DNA of 64,000 nt from Diphasiastrum complanatum (GCA_029204225.1 CM055097.1:33668804-33732803); one strand, 5' to 3'; positions 35,755-46,973 are shown, counted from the stretch's first letter. Made by a program: numbers and translations. Notes: generated by a model from the letters alone, not told the origin.

Positions 35755-36438
35755 AATACACATTAAAAAAATTTAATCTCACAAACAAAAAGTTGTATGA
35801 GTACAATGCATGTGCATGTTGGATGCATGTTAGGCTCTTGTGCATTGACCAACTACATTCTACAAGTTCACATATCCCTATCTATCATAGTATCTTTTTC
35901 TTTTTTGTAAATTTTAGGTCCTTACTATTGCTGAATAACAAGCAAGGTAAGTTTGAAAAAAAGAAATTGAAACACAAGTTTTATAACGCATAGAAATTCA
36001 TTTTCTAAAGAAAGCATCAACAAAAATTTCATCACATGCATGACACCATATTACTTCCCATATCTTGATGCCTTTGTGTTTGTGACGTATACTCAAATGA
36101 AATGGTACAATATAGTAGCACATGGCTAAGTGGTGGGAATTTAAACATTACGATGTTCAAATTTGTATTGTATATTGTCCACTTTTAGCATCATAAGCAT
36201 GGAATGATCCATGACACATCTCAAGTGCAATAATGCTCTCCAAATCTAGTGGAGTATATTTATAATAAAAAAGCAAGACGATTTTTGCTTTTTCAAATAT
36301 AGTATTTGTAGATGTGTTTATTGACATCAAAACTATTTTCATGGTTGTTGTGATATTCCAAAGGCAAAACAAAATGCATATATAGTATATGCATAAAATT
36401 TCTAATTACGATTGGGAGTATCAAAGTACCGATTTTCT
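35590..36438 (-). repeat. Dispersed repeat, copy B (inverted relative to 1838-2966)
   Basis: The reverse complement of 36438-35806 matches 1838-2575, and that of 35700-35590 matches 2843-2966. A (CA)n tract at about 35732-35755 corresponds to the (TG)n of copy A. The other copy expanded this tract into poly-G; this one did not. No coding capacity or terminal repeats were recognised. Confidence 0.75.
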
Positions 36439-36740
36439 AATACTAAATATTGTAAGATATTGTTAGGAATTAATGTTTAATTGATACCCCTTAGTGTTAG
36501 ATTGGCCATGCCTACGTGCTATAGAGCCATTACTATTTATAGTAAATTTATTTATTTATTGCTTATGCATGTAGGTGGGCGCACTACCACTAGATTAGGA
36601 CTAAAAACATCTTGGGTCTTTACCCAATATAGGTAGTAATCTTAACAATTAGCTTTTGTCCTTTGCTATTTGCTTTAGGCTTTTTTTAAATAGATTAGAG
36701 AAACTGATTGCTGAAAAATCAGACTATAAAGATCAGTATA

Positions 36741-37620
36741 ATGGCAAGCTTGAACGGCGTTGTGCTGTCGGAGTCTACTAGCAAGCTAGACGAAATGAAC
36801 TATAGCATATGGAAGTTCAAGATGCAAAATATTCTCCAAGATAGAGAATATTAGGAGATTGTCACAGGTGTCGAGGTACCTCCTAATATTGATAGAGAGT
36901 TGCGAGAGTATCTGAAGCGAAGAAGAAAAGCACATCATATCATCAACTTGTCAGTTAGAGATTCATACCTCATATCAGGAGGCTTGGGATATACTGAAGA
37001 ATTTATATGAGACTGTGAATCAATCACGAATCTTGTTCTTGACTAATAAGCTACATACATTGAAAATGGGTATAGGTGAATTAGTAATGGACTATTTTAC
37101 TCGGGTGAAAGATTTGAGAGAGCAACTCATTGCAGTTGGTGAAAGTGTTCAAGATTCAATATTAGTATTCATTGTGCTTAATAGTCTATCAAAACTTTGT
37201 GATGATGTTATCGTTATGGGAGATGAGGCCTTCTTTCGATGAGCTGAATGCCATGCTACTATAGAAAGAAATGAAATGACAAAATATTGCCAATATGGAC
37301 CATTTCAAGGAACATGCATTATTGGCAAAGAAGCAAGATCAAAGTTCCAAGAAGGACAACAAAGGGAAGAAGAAGAAGAAACAACAAGATATGGAGGAGA
37401 ATCAATCAAAGCGATAAGAAGATGGAAAGAAAGTAGTTCAAAATGGAAATTGCTTTATTTGTAGCAAATCATGACATTATGCAAAGGAGTGCTAGCACAA
37501 CAAGCTCAAAAAGAAGTAGGATGGGAGTTTTGTTGAAGAAGAAGAGGGACCTAATACAAAGTAGGTGTCTTAAACCTTGAAGACTATGAGTTGTTTTCAG
37601 CATCGACAAGAGGGATTGGT
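36741..37620 (+). pseudogene. Copia gag fragment
   Basis: The frame begins MASLNGVVLSESTSKLDEMN then YSIWKFKMQNIL, the start of a copia gag, and meets TAG at codon 38. 37015-37242 restores the gag core (NQSRILFLTNKLHTLKMGIG and FTRVKDLREQL). After frame changes, a knuckle remnant (about 37445-37500, NCFICSKS-stop-HYAKEC) and the gag/protease linker (YELFSASTRGI) follow. It is cut off at 37620, exactly where an LTR of another element begins. Confidence 0.85.
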
Positions 37621-38390
37621 TGTCAAATTACTTGATCTATCAATCTACTTCAGATTAAGATCAATCTAGATCAATTCTAGACACAAAATCCTAACAACAA
37701 CAATCATTAATTGAAGGTAAGTGTACTTTATGGTTTCACACGTGTGAAACACTGTCTGAGTATGGACTCCAACCTGAAAATCAAGTACACATTGATAGAA
37801 CCTCAAAACAATCAAAACAAATGTAGACAAATGGAGAGAATCACTCAAAATTGCTTCCAAAACCAAGATTGGTGTCTCACATTGATTATGGCCAAATGTG
37901 GCTCTATATATACAATAAGTGGGAGCTCATGGTACTGATCATCCCTTTGATCCCACATGTGTGAAGGTGCTTTGTCATATGATGATTCATCATGCAAAAC
38001 TGACACTTGGACAAAACCTTCTATTTTGAGCACTTTTGGTCCATTTTCCTTCTATATGGAGATCTACTTGAAAATCTTCTAGAAGTCAAAATTCACCTAC
38101 TTCAGCTTATTCCACACGTGTGAGCTGTCCTCTACACATGGGATGTGACACCTAACCAAAGGATGTGGCTCATGCAATCAATAGATTGATGCCATGTGTC
38201 ATATGTCTAGAAAACTAGTTTTTGGCCTTTTTAGCCACTAGAACTTGAATAAAATCATATGTACATCCTATATGATTATGGTACATGAAAAGTACACTAG
38301 TTTCACACGTGAGAACAGGCTCCACACATGTGTGTTTATCTATATACAAGATTTTTGGCCTCTACCAAACTTATTTTTGCATTTTTCACA
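37621..38390 (-). repeat. 770-bp LTR (3' LTR) of a non-autonomous copia derivative
   Basis: On the minus strand it starts TGTGAAAAATGC directly after a polypurine tract (TTGAGGAGGAG, 38391-38401) and ends ...TTTGACA at 37621, so it has TG..CA ends. A TATA box (TATATATAG) lies at about 37904-37915, dividing U3 from R/U5. An 18-bp perfect palindrome GTTTCACACGTGTGAAAC sits at 37733-37750, and further ACGTG boxes at 38113-38122 and 38303-38310. The first approximately 310 bp of U3 recur at 47352-47659. Confidence 0.75.
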
Positions 38391-38530
38391 CTCCTCCTCA
38401 AAAATCTAGCTTGGTAAATCTAGCTTGATGGAAAACATGATGATCTTGAACTTGACTCCATGGGCTGAATTGGTCTTTGCTGGTTCAAAAGGTGTGACGA
38501 TCAGCCAATGAGCTTTATGTTGATCTGAAA

Positions 38531-39779
38531 TCACCATATCCATGATAGTGCTTCTTTGTTGACATCTTTGATGAACTTGAGAGCTTTGCACCATCCTAGC
38601 ATCTTTGAAATTGATTCCTTCCAAATTTCATGTAGATGCTTGACTTTGAGGCTTGCTCCTTCTTCATGTGCATGCTCCTCCATGAGAAAATAAAGATTTC
38701 TTCTTGACTTATTAGGATCACAAAGATCTAACATCATGTTACCATGATCTAGATAATAAGACTTATCCAAATTGGCAAGACTACGCATGCTATAATAACA
38801 AAGTGTTTGCATCATATCTTCATGCTTGTTTACCATGCTAATCTCAGATCCAATGAGGCTAAATACTTCATTATGGAGATAAGTGTCTTTAGAAGATGAT
38901 TCACTTACTCTCATAAAGAGTTTACAATTTGCCTCAATACAAATTTTCAAACTATGAGTGAACAAATCACTTTTGCTCTTACATGACTCAAGAGCATACA
39001 TTTGATGAAATAACCATTGACTTTCTAATTGATTTAAAATCAATTTCAACCTTTTAAGAACATCATCTATGTTCTCAAGAGAGACTTCATACTCAACTAG
39101 TATGGCTTTACTCCAATTTTGAGATGCAATGATCTCACTAAAGCAAATTGATTTATCAAATGACATAAGAGAAGTAAGTATGAGATGTATACTACATGAG
39201 ATATGCTCCTCTTTCCCTTGAAATGTGAGCCCCATGGAATCAACCATATTTCTTGAGTTTCTTTTTGGAATCACAACTTGAGAAGATCTCTCCTCCTCAA
39301 TCCTTGGCACACTTGAACCTTGAGATGATTCTTTAAGATCCTCTTCATGGTGCTCCTTCTTGATGGAAATATGAGACCTCCACGTCTCATAATGATCACA
39401 ACAACTATGACCACACAATATGCACTTCCTATGATTGTCAAAATTACTTATGCTAGAAACATAACTCCAAAAATCACCACAACTTGGCATGATTTTTCCA
39501 ATATTGAAATCAAAAGGTATTTCCATCTCAATAAGGCTAACTACTTGCTTATGGATATAAGTGTCCACTTTGGATGCTTCACTTATTATCATAAGAAGTT
39601 TACAACTTGCCTTTAAGATTGAAAACTTACAATTTTCATCTTTATGAATGAACACATCATTCATGATCTTATTGAAATCAAAAGATCCTACATTATGAAG
39701 ATATTTCCATTTCCTTGACTTCATAACTAATGTAAGCTTACAAGGAAAACATATTTTGCTAAATTTTAAGGCATCACAC
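38531..39779 (-). CDS. C-terminal 416 codons of an unusual repeat protein of the non-autonomous element
   Basis: An open minus-strand frame without internal stops, cut at its 5' side by the copia at 39780. When the copia and one CACAC duplicate are ignored, the frame runs on without shift into 44983-45646. It contains two related modules. Each begins with a phrase like SQNWSKAILVEYE or SQRWIKAILVEC, which resembles the start of copia RT (KEWYKAMLDEY). Each continues to a CKL(F/L)M-(I/V)SE-(A/S)S...DTY(I/L)H...SLI motif (about 39600 and 38900). A CILCG...C cluster lies near 39400 in between. The ORF ends in ALSWIW before the polypurine tract. It has no catalytic motif and its function is unknown. 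The long open frame suggests selection or youth. Confidence 0.5.
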
Positions 39780-40054
39780 ACTTAGAATTTGCTTTGCACA
39801 GGAACACAGATCATGCTACACAGTAACACAGACAGAAAATCACTCTCCTCAGCAAGCTCACATAGCAACTGCATTTCTCACAATGAAATTACAATATACA
39901 TATAGTTGTTCACTCAGGCAACCCATGCATGACCCAGGTTGCCGTTGGCGGGACGCGTGTCCCGTCGACTTGCCTCGTGGCGAGGCCAACTGATCCTTAT
40001 CCACTGATAGGACCACAGTATAGTAACACAGTGATTCTAACTTTAATTCTAACT
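39780..40054 (-). repeat. 3' LTR of copia-3
   Basis: 275 bp, matching 44707-44982. Divergence of about 2.5% makes this the oldest of the three well-preserved copia insertions here. Confidence 0.88.
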
Positions 40055-40107
40055 CTCTCTCTTAAAGTAGAGTCACTTTTTATACAGTCATATACATAGC
40101 TTTAGAG

Positions 40108-42726
40108 TCAACAAACTTTAAATACAGAAAGTTTTGATCTAAATTTATCAAACTTTTCTCCAGTAAGTGGCTTAGTGAAAATATCAGCTAGTTGTTCTTC
40201 TGTGCTACAATGAACAACATGAATTTCACGACTCAACAGCCTCTCACATATGAAGTGATATTGAATCTCAATGTGTTTAGTTCTCGCATGGAACACTGGA
40301 TTCTTTGCTAGCTGAATGCCACTCTGACTGTCACTATGTAAAGTCGTGGGATTTTTCTGCTTTATGCCAATTTCTTCCAAGATTTGTCTCAACCATATAG
40401 CTTCTTGTGCAGCACTACACATTGCCTTATACTCTGCTTCTGTGGTGGAAAGAGCAATTGTACTTTGCTTCTTACTAGACCAGAAAAAGCAATTACCACA
40501 AAACTGGAATATATATCTTGTGGTGGATCTACGATCATCATAGTCACCACCCCAGTCCGCATCCACATAGCCACACAACTCAGGTAAACCATCATGCTTC
40601 CTGTAAATCAAGCCATACTCTGAAGTGCCTTTCACATAACGCAAAATGCGTTTAGCTGCTTTCCAATGCATTTTCGTAGGTGCTGCCATAAACTGACTTA
40701 CAATGCCAACAACATAGCATATATCTGGTCTAGTTGTGGTAAGGTAAATCAAGCTCCCTACTAACTGTCTATATAGCGTAGCATCAAATGACTGTGATTC
40801 ATCAAGCTTAGAAAGCTTTTTACATGGTTCAATAGGAGTGTTTACTGGTTTGCAATCCTGCAACCTAAACCTGTGCAGCAACTCTTTGACATATTTCACC
40901 TGTGTTAAACCCACTTCATATCCTTTTTGCCACACTTCTACTCCAAGGCAGTAATGCATCAGGCTAAGATCCGTCATCTCAAATTGTTCCATGAGGTCTT
41001 TCTTGATCATGTCTATCATCTCTTGATTATTTCCCGTAATAATCAAGTCATCAACATAAAGAGCAATCAAAGCAACCATACCATCAAAGCATAAGACATA
41101 TAGATTTGGATCAGAATGTGTTCTTACCATCCCCTTTGAACGAAAGTAGGCATTAATCTTGCTATACCACGTACGTGGTGCTTGTTTAAGACCATAAAGT
41201 GCTTTCTTCAAGCGACATACTTTAATTTCCCGTCCTTTCGTTACAAAGCCTTTAGGTTGATCCATGAACACTTCTTCTTCTAACTCACCATTTAGAAAAG
41301 CAGATTTCACATCCATCTGATGCAAAGGCCAACCAAAATGTGAAGCTAAAGCAATAAGTAGACGTAGAGTATTCCACTTACACACCGGCGCAAAGGTCTC
41401 CTCATAGTCAATGCCTTTATTTTGTGCATACCCTTTGATTACCAATCTTGCTTTGTGCTTTGCTATGCTTCCATCTGCATGGTACTTAGTTCTATATACC
41501 CATTTGCAACCAATGGGTTTCTTGCCAACTGGTGGTTCTACTAAGTCCCATGTGCTATGCTTCGCAATTGACTCCATCTCCTCTCCCATGGCTTTGATCC
41601 AAATGTCATCATCCTTCGCTTCACCATAAGTCGAAGGTTCTTTGCTTTGAATAATGCTGGATAACAGAGCATAATTTGCTTCATACCTTTCAGGTAGTAT
41701 CTTCTCTCTTGTTGACCTTCGTAGCTCTCCCTGGTTAGATGATCCTGGAAAGTCATCTATATCGCAGCTTTCCATCAATCTCTCAAACCACTTAGGGAGC
41801 TTCCTGTCAGGTGATCGGCTTCCTGGTGAAAATGTATCCCACGGTACATCCTTCTCCTTGCGTTTGTCACCTGCAATTTCAATCCTTCTTGCACCAAAAG
41901 GTTTGTCCCTACCTCTCCAACCTGTTTCATGAGGTTCAGTAGTAGTATCTTGAAATGTATCCTCATGTTCATCACTCGGAAGGTCAATGAATGGATCATC
42001 ATCAGGTGGTATCCTCACTATACCATTTTTCCTACTGGATGTGTCTATCTTCTCAGCATCTTCGTCTTCATACATCTTGGATTCATCAAAGATAACATCT
42101 CGGCTTATATGGATTTTGTTTTCGACTAGATCAAAACATCTATAGCCCTTCACGCGATCATCATATCCTAGGAATATGCACTTGATAGCTTTTACATCAA
42201 GTTTACGTCTTTCTTCCTTAGGAATATGTACAAAGGCCTTAGATCCAAAGATTCGCAAGTGGTTCACCTTTGGCTTTTTCTTTGTGAATGCTTCCTCAGG
42301 TGTAATTTTTGGTATGGCAATGGTAGGACTTCTATTTTGAAGATAGACTGCCGTGCTACATGCTTTTGACCAAAAATCTTCTGGTAATTCCATCTCAGCT
42401 AGCATAGATCTGGCACTTTCCACAATCGTACGATTTTTGCACTCAGCTACACCATTGAGAACATGAGTATGGGCTTGCGTAAATTGTCTTTTAATCCCAC
42501 ATTGATCACAAAGATCATTGAAGTCATTAGACTTATACTCACCTCCACTATCTGATCTTAGGACTTTGATCTTCTTACCTGTCTGATTTTCGACCAAGTT
42601 TTTGAAGTTCTTGAAGTTATCAAAAGCATCTGATTTCTTCTTCAAGAAGTAGATCCACGTCTTACGTGACATATCATCAATAAAGGTCATGAAATAGAAG
42701 GCTTTTCCTAAGGACATGGTCCTCAT
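40108..42726 (-). CDS. Copia-3 integrase, reverse transcriptase and RNase H polyprotein
   Basis: An 872-codon frame without stops. The integrase core has FIDD, RSDSGGEY (Asp59) and the GVAE glutamate (Glu95, 36 residues on), but the usual TPQQ before it is altered to THVL. The first catalytic Asp (HTDLCWPM) lies just upstream of the annotated ATG, in the same frame. RT has CKWVYRTKYHADG, HQMDVKSAFLNG and catalytic YVDDLIITG. RNase H has FFWSSKKQSTIALSTTEAEY and the usual FHARTKHIE tail. Normal copia polyproteins here are about 1320 residues, so gag knuckle, protease and pre-integrase are missing. RT and RNase H look intact. Confidence 0.93.
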   Translation of the reverse strand: MRTMSLGKAFYFMTFIDDMSRKTWIYFLKKKSDAFDNFKNFKNLVENQTGKKIKVLRSDSGGEYKSNDFNDLCDQCGIKRQFTQAHTHVLNGVAECKNRTIVESARSMLAEMELPEDFWSKACSTAVYLQNRSPTIAIPKITPEEAFTKKKPKVNHLRIFGSKAFVHIPKEERRKLDVKAIKCIFLGYDDRVKGYRCFDLVENKIHISRDVIFDESKMYEDEDAEKIDTSSRKNGIVRIPPDDDPFIDLPSDEHEDTFQDTTTEPHETGWRGRDKPFGARRIEIAGDKRKEKDVPWDTFSPGSRSPDRKLPKWFERLMESCDIDDFPGSSNQGELRRSTREKILPERYEANYALLSSIIQSKEPSTYGEAKDDDIWIKAMGEEMESIAKHSTWDLVEPPVGKKPIGCKWVYRTKYHADGSIAKHKARLVIKGYAQNKGIDYEETFAPVCKWNTLRLLIALASHFGWPLHQMDVKSAFLNGELEEEVFMDQPKGFVTKGREIKVCRLKKALYGLKQAPRTWYSKINAYFRSKGMVRTHSDPNLYVLCFDGMVALIALYVDDLIITGNNQEMIDMIKKDLMEQFEMTDLSLMHYCLGVEVWQKGYEVGLTQVKYVKELLHRFRLQDCKPVNTPIEPCKKLSKLDESQSFDATLYRQLVGSLIYLTTTRPDICYVVGIVSQFMAAPTKMHWKAAKRILRYVKGTSEYGLIYRKHDGLPELCGYVDADWGGDYDDRRSTTRYIFQFCGNCFFWSSKKQSTIALSTTEAEYKAMCSAAQEAIWLRQILEEIGIKQKNPTTLHSDSQSGIQLAKNPVFHARTKHIEIQYHFICERLLSREIHVVHCSTEEQLADIFTKPLTGEKFDKFRSKLSVFKVC

Positions 42727-42933
42727 AGGCCAGCATAAATCTGTGTGGATTCCTGTTTTTGGCGTGTTGCAAGTGCCTGATCATCAGTATTTTGACGTCT
42801 AGCTTTCACCATTTTTCGTCATTGCTCTTCCTGCATCAAGATTCCTACGAGCTCGTCAAAGCTTGGCAATCTTTCTCTTGATGCTATTCCGCTCACAAAC
42901 ATCTGATAGGGTTCTGCAATGTCGCATAATGCA

Positions 42934-43395
42934 TTATGCATTATGCACCAGTTCCACATCACGTATGCGCTCTCCAATAGAATGCAGTTCATCTCTCATT
43001 GTCTTGATTCTGGTCATGTACGTCTGAATGTGCTCTCCTTGCTCCATGCGGGCACTATTCAACTTTGACTTCAGAAACATGATTCTTGACGGATTTGACA
43101 TCTCGACCTGCTCCTTTAGCACATCCCATGCCTGTCTGGGTGTAATAGCATCACAAATGTGGGTAATGATGTGATCCTTTACTGACAAGTTAATGAAGGT
43201 CAAAGCTTTCCTCATCTTTTTGTCGAACACTTTGATGTCTGTTTCATTTGGCGGCCTTCTCTCGTCACCTGTGATGACTTCCCACACATCTTTCTCCATC
43301 ATTATGTTTTTCATTTTGAATTTCCACACTGCATAGTTGGAAATCCCGTCCAATTTGCTACTTTCACTCAAAATGGACTCTCCCATGTTTGCCAT
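42934..43395 (-). CDS. Copia-3 gag (truncated)
   Basis: 154 codons starting MANMGESILSESSKLDGISN followed by YAVWKFKMKNIMMEKDVWEV, typical of copia gag (UBN2/DUF4219-like). It stops at VELVHNA. Gag-like sequence continues in another frame to about 42770 (PSFDELVGILMQEEQ) before joining, by an apparent deletion, to the integrase start (TPKTGIHTDLCWPM). The zinc knuckle and protease are absent. Confidence 0.85.
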   Translation of the reverse strand: MANMGESILSESSKLDGISNYAVWKFKMKNIMMEKDVWEVITGDERRPPNETDIKVFDKKMRKALTFINLSVKDHIITHICDAITPRQAWDVLKEQVEMSNPSRIMFLKSKLNSARMEQGEHIQTYMTRIKTMRDELHSIGERIRDVELVHNA

Positions 43396-44694
43396 CGCAA
43401 AACTGCTTAAAACTTCTGCCTTAGGCTAAGAACAGTATGTCGAGGCCAACAGTGATGTCAGAAGTTGAAAATAATGACTTGCACTTTTTTTCTTACCAGG
43501 CCACTCACCGCTTTTCCACCAATTTGAAATCCAAATCGGCGTCGCCTTCCGAAATGCACTTAGTCGTCCACTCCCAACAATGCGCCCAGTGGAATGGTGA
43601 AACTACTTCTGGTGTACTCCGAACACTTTCTCCGTTGCAAACGCTCTGTTTTGCTATACCGTACGTGCAGGTACAGTCCGGGTGCCCTTCGTTTGGAGGT
43701 TATAGCCTTTCGTTTGGGTCAAAACGGGCAAAGGACCCAAAAATAGGGACTTTTCTAGCTTTTGAACTGTTTCTTCACTTTGAAGAAACTTCACTCTTCA
43801 CTTGTGAAGGGACCCAACTCAACTTTTAGTATGAAAATTTTTAATGAAGTTGAAGGCCAGAATGCACTTCAATTCTTCAGGACCCTGTTTAAAGCTCATC
43901 CAATGGCTGAACCAGATCTTGTGGTTCACATTTCTCTCCCATCACAGATGCTGGACCGTTGATTCATTTGACACCTCATCCACAGGTTCAAAGTACATCT
44001 GTGCATCGAACTAAACTCTTGCAGACGCTATGGTCTTCGATACACTATGCTGAGTGTTGTGTTGGGCGCACGAACAGCCCGCGACTTCCCAGTCTGCGGC
44101 CGCACCTTCCTTCCCTGAAAAATGTTGGATCAACCTCTCCTGTAGATCGTTTTGAACACGATCTGAGGCCTAGAGCAGGGTCGTCCTACTGAATCCATTA
44201 CTGTAGAGTGTTCAGTCAGGAAATTCCATGGAGAAACGGTGATTTTAGCTCAACTTGACAAAGTGGCTTTTTCACCTTTTTACCGCAAATATGCTAGGTT
44301 AACTGTCTGGAGACAAATCTCTGACACAAACCTCAGAATCTCTCCAAGGCTCATTGACAATGTGATTAGCTTCCTTCCTGTCCTTAGACATCCAAAACGG
44401 TGCACAAACAGCGAAGAAATCACCAGTTATGTATAAAAACCGTAACCCCAAGTCCGATTTCAATTTTCAGCTGGCTTTGAAATTGTCAATTTTTCACCAA
44501 ATTTTTCCCTGTCTGATGCTATGCACAGGCTAATAATCCCTCTGTTGAGCTTAGCAAGCCTCTATAAATTAGAAACCGTGCACCAGTGCTTCTCTTTCCG
44601 TCTTCACCCCACCGTAAAACCCTGAACTCTCAGAAGACAATTCTCCTGAAGCTCTCTTCAACGGTGACACTGTACTGTGTACACTCCCTGTACG
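43396..44694 (-). other. Long untranslated leader of copia-3
   Basis: About 1.3 kb between the primer binding site and gag. It is GC-richer than its surroundings and has no convincing ORF on the minus strand. The other two copia elements here also have long leaders (about 1.16 kb and 0.8 kb), so this may be a lineage trait. Capture of foreign sequence is possible but not shown. Confidence 0.5.
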
Positions 44695-44706
44695 GCTCTG
44701 ATACCA
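44695..44706 (-). other. Primer binding site of copia-3
   Basis: Minus-strand TGGTATCAGAGC, complementary to the 3' end of initiator tRNA-Met, immediately inside the 5' LTR. Confidence 0.92.
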
Positions 44707-44982
44707 ACTTAGAATTTGCTTTGCACAGGAACACAGATCATGCTACACAGTAACAAAGACAGAAAATCACTCTCCTCAGCAAGCTCACATAGCAACTGTA
44801 TTTCTCACAATGAAATTACACTATACATATAGTTGTTCACTCAGGCAACCCATGCATGACCCAGGTTGCCGTTGGCGGGACGCGTGTCCTGTCGACTTGC
44901 CTCGTGGCGAGGCCAATTGATCCTTATCCATTGATAGGACCCACAGTACAGTAACACAGTGATTCTAACTTTAATTCTAACT
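44707..44982 (-). repeat. 5' LTR of copia-3
   Basis: 276 bp, partner of 39780-40054. Ends are identical to the other copy and are followed by the CACAC target duplicate at 44983-44987. Confidence 0.88.
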
Positions 44983-45646
44983 CACACTCAACTAGTATTG
45001 CCTTAATCCACCTTTGAGATACAAAAATCTCTTCAAAGCAAAATGGTTCTTCATAAGTTGACATGAGAGCATAAATCAAACTATTTTCATTTTGTGATTG
45101 CTCCTTATTCTTGATTGATTTCTCTTGGATCATAACAATAAGTTTGAGCTTATCTAAAGTTCCAAGCAAAATACTTTCCAAGGACATAAAATAAATCCAA
45201 GTTACTTTCATGAAAGTGACATCTATCTTTGTATCTTGAACCAAACAATGCACTTCCAAATGAAAAATTTCAAAAGATTTGACATGTGTTGTGATGGACT
45301 CTTGAAGACAAATCTTGCAAGTCCTTGTGAGACTCCAAGCCTCATTCACCTTTCCACAAAGGAAACACCTTCCCTTGGACTTGTCCTTCTTGTATTTGCA
45401 TTTCAAACTTGAAGCTCCATCCTTCACCTCGGCCCCCTTGCTTTGGTCCTCCTTGGATGGATTGGTCTTCTTTTTGTAGCATCTTGAGAAAATATATCCT
45501 TCCTTGCCACAAAGGTTGCACTTAGGATCTTTTCTTTCCTTCAATAGGATGCCACCTATTGATGTCATGTGAATAAAAACCTGTGATATGATTCTACAAA
45601 TGTAATTTGCGACTTTCAAGAGACTAGCTTTGAACATCTTCAACAA
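44983..45646 (-). CDS. N-terminal part of the unusual repeat protein, with a zinc-knuckle-like motif
   Basis: A minus-strand open frame from ATG 45646 that ends at the copia-3 insertion. It contains CNLCGKEGYIFSRCYKKK, the copia gag knuckle C-x2-C-x4-H-x4-C with His replaced by Tyr. A Lys-rich spacer and a second Cys cluster CFLCGKVNEA...CKIC follow. Near its end EEPFCFEEIFVSQRWIKAIL resembles the entry into copia RT (compare SFEEPSNVEDALNSKEW in copia-2). It is probably the remains of gag fused to non-catalytic sequence. The ATG chosen may not be the original start. Confidence 0.5.
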
Positions 45647-45649
45647 CCT

Positions 45650-46970
45650 AGAAGGATCTACAAAAGATCTAGCTCACAAACCTAAGAATCAATCTTCACA
45701 ATAATGACTAGTCACTTGGAAACTTTGCGTTGATCACTAAGACAAAAGCACACAATCTTTGAATCAAATCACTAAAGAAATCAGATCCAATCTCCTATTG
45801 GACTCATCAAATACCAATGACCTATTTTTTTAAAAGTTGAAATGGATATGAAAAGATTTGACACCTAGATTTTCCTTCTCACTTGACTAGTTCTCTCAAC
45901 ACTTGAGATTCTTGAACAAAAGATGGGTTTTGTTTCAAACACATGAAAATCAAACTTAATCATTTCTTTTGGACTCACTCTTGACCCATATAATCTCACT
46001 CTTGAGATTTAGAATGAATTTGATTTGATTTGAAAACAAACTATACCACCAATTTTTCACAAAGCTTAAAAATTTAGACAACTAGAGATTCATAAAGATC
46101 TCAACCATGCATGAATACTCAAATATGGACTCCTCCTCATTCTAGTCATCCAATGGGATCACAAATTGACCCTCACACTCTCACAAAGAAAGTTGAATAG
46201 AACTAATTTGAGTTTCATACATAGTATGTCAATTTTTGCTCAACAAATTGAATTCAATCACTCCTATTGGATTCCACCAATTACTCTACCTTTTAAGACT
46301 TGGAATGAAATTCAAAATCAAAAGGTGTGATTTTTCTCACTAAGATATTGTGCTTCAAAGATCTAATGCCACTTAGAAAGATTTGATCACCTAGGAGAAG
46401 ACAAATTCTTCACCTATAACAACACACAATGAGCTTCTAGATCTTGCCCTCTACAAAGGAAGGAACTCTTAGAAAATTGGATCTCTCTCTACACATTTGT
46501 CATAGACACCTAAATGACTCATTTCAAACCTTACAATCACTCAAACAAATTGAGTAGGGTTGAACAATGTGACTTGGATCTCAATCTCTTTTCTAGAACT
46601 CTCAATTTAAGCCAATCTATGTCAAATTCTACAAAAGATTTGCATAGATGCTCTATATGCACTAGAAACTCTCAAAGGTTTCACTTGGAGGACAGATCCA
46701 AAGATGTTTTCTAGCAAATTGATGCTTCTAAACTTGACCCTATCACTCTTGAACAAATCTAGAGTGATGGTACAATGGATTTCAACCTCTCACCTTGCAT
46801 ATCACTCCTTAATCTACGATTTTTAGCAAAATCTCTCTCAACTTCAACATGCACTCAAAAAATCAAAGATAATCAATTAATGCTCCTAATTCAAGCTTTA
46901 AATTTAATTTCTTGGCAAAATATGAGTTAAAAAGTTACAAATTTTTGACCAAAATTTGAAATTTCAATAA
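45650..46970. other. Non-coding part of the non-autonomous element
   Basis: AT-rich with frequent CAAATC, ACTCTCACA and TTGA phrases and no ORF above about 70 codons. Probably the leader between the 5' LTR and the ORF. Confidence 0.4.
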
Positions 46971-46973
46971 AAA

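Larger units (their letters stand above)
39780..44982 (-). mobile_element. Copia-3: copia retrotransposon with non-canonical LTR ends
   Basis: A 5.2-kb element on the minus strand, flanked by CACAC at 39775-39779 and 44983-44987. LTRs are 39780-40054 (3') and 44707-44982 (5'), with about seven substitutions and one indel between them. Read on the minus strand the LTR starts AGTTAGAATT and ends AAATTCTAAGT, a near-inverted repeat without TG..CA. The primer site complementary to initiator tRNA-Met (44695-44706) abuts the 5' LTR, and a purine run AAGAGAGAG abuts the 3' LTR. It interrupts the reading frame of the host non-autonomous element. Confidence 0.85.

Noticed and set aside
39780-39781. 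Start codon of the 416-codon minus-strand ORF at about 39781
   Set aside because: The apparent start is a GTG created at the copia-3 junction. The frame continues on the far side of the insertion, so this is not a true translation start.
43437-44436. Plus-strand ORFs of 65-130 codons in the copia-3 leader as captured genes
   Set aside because: They are antisense to the element, lack motifs and have no splice or promoter context. Gene capture cannot be supported without a parental match.
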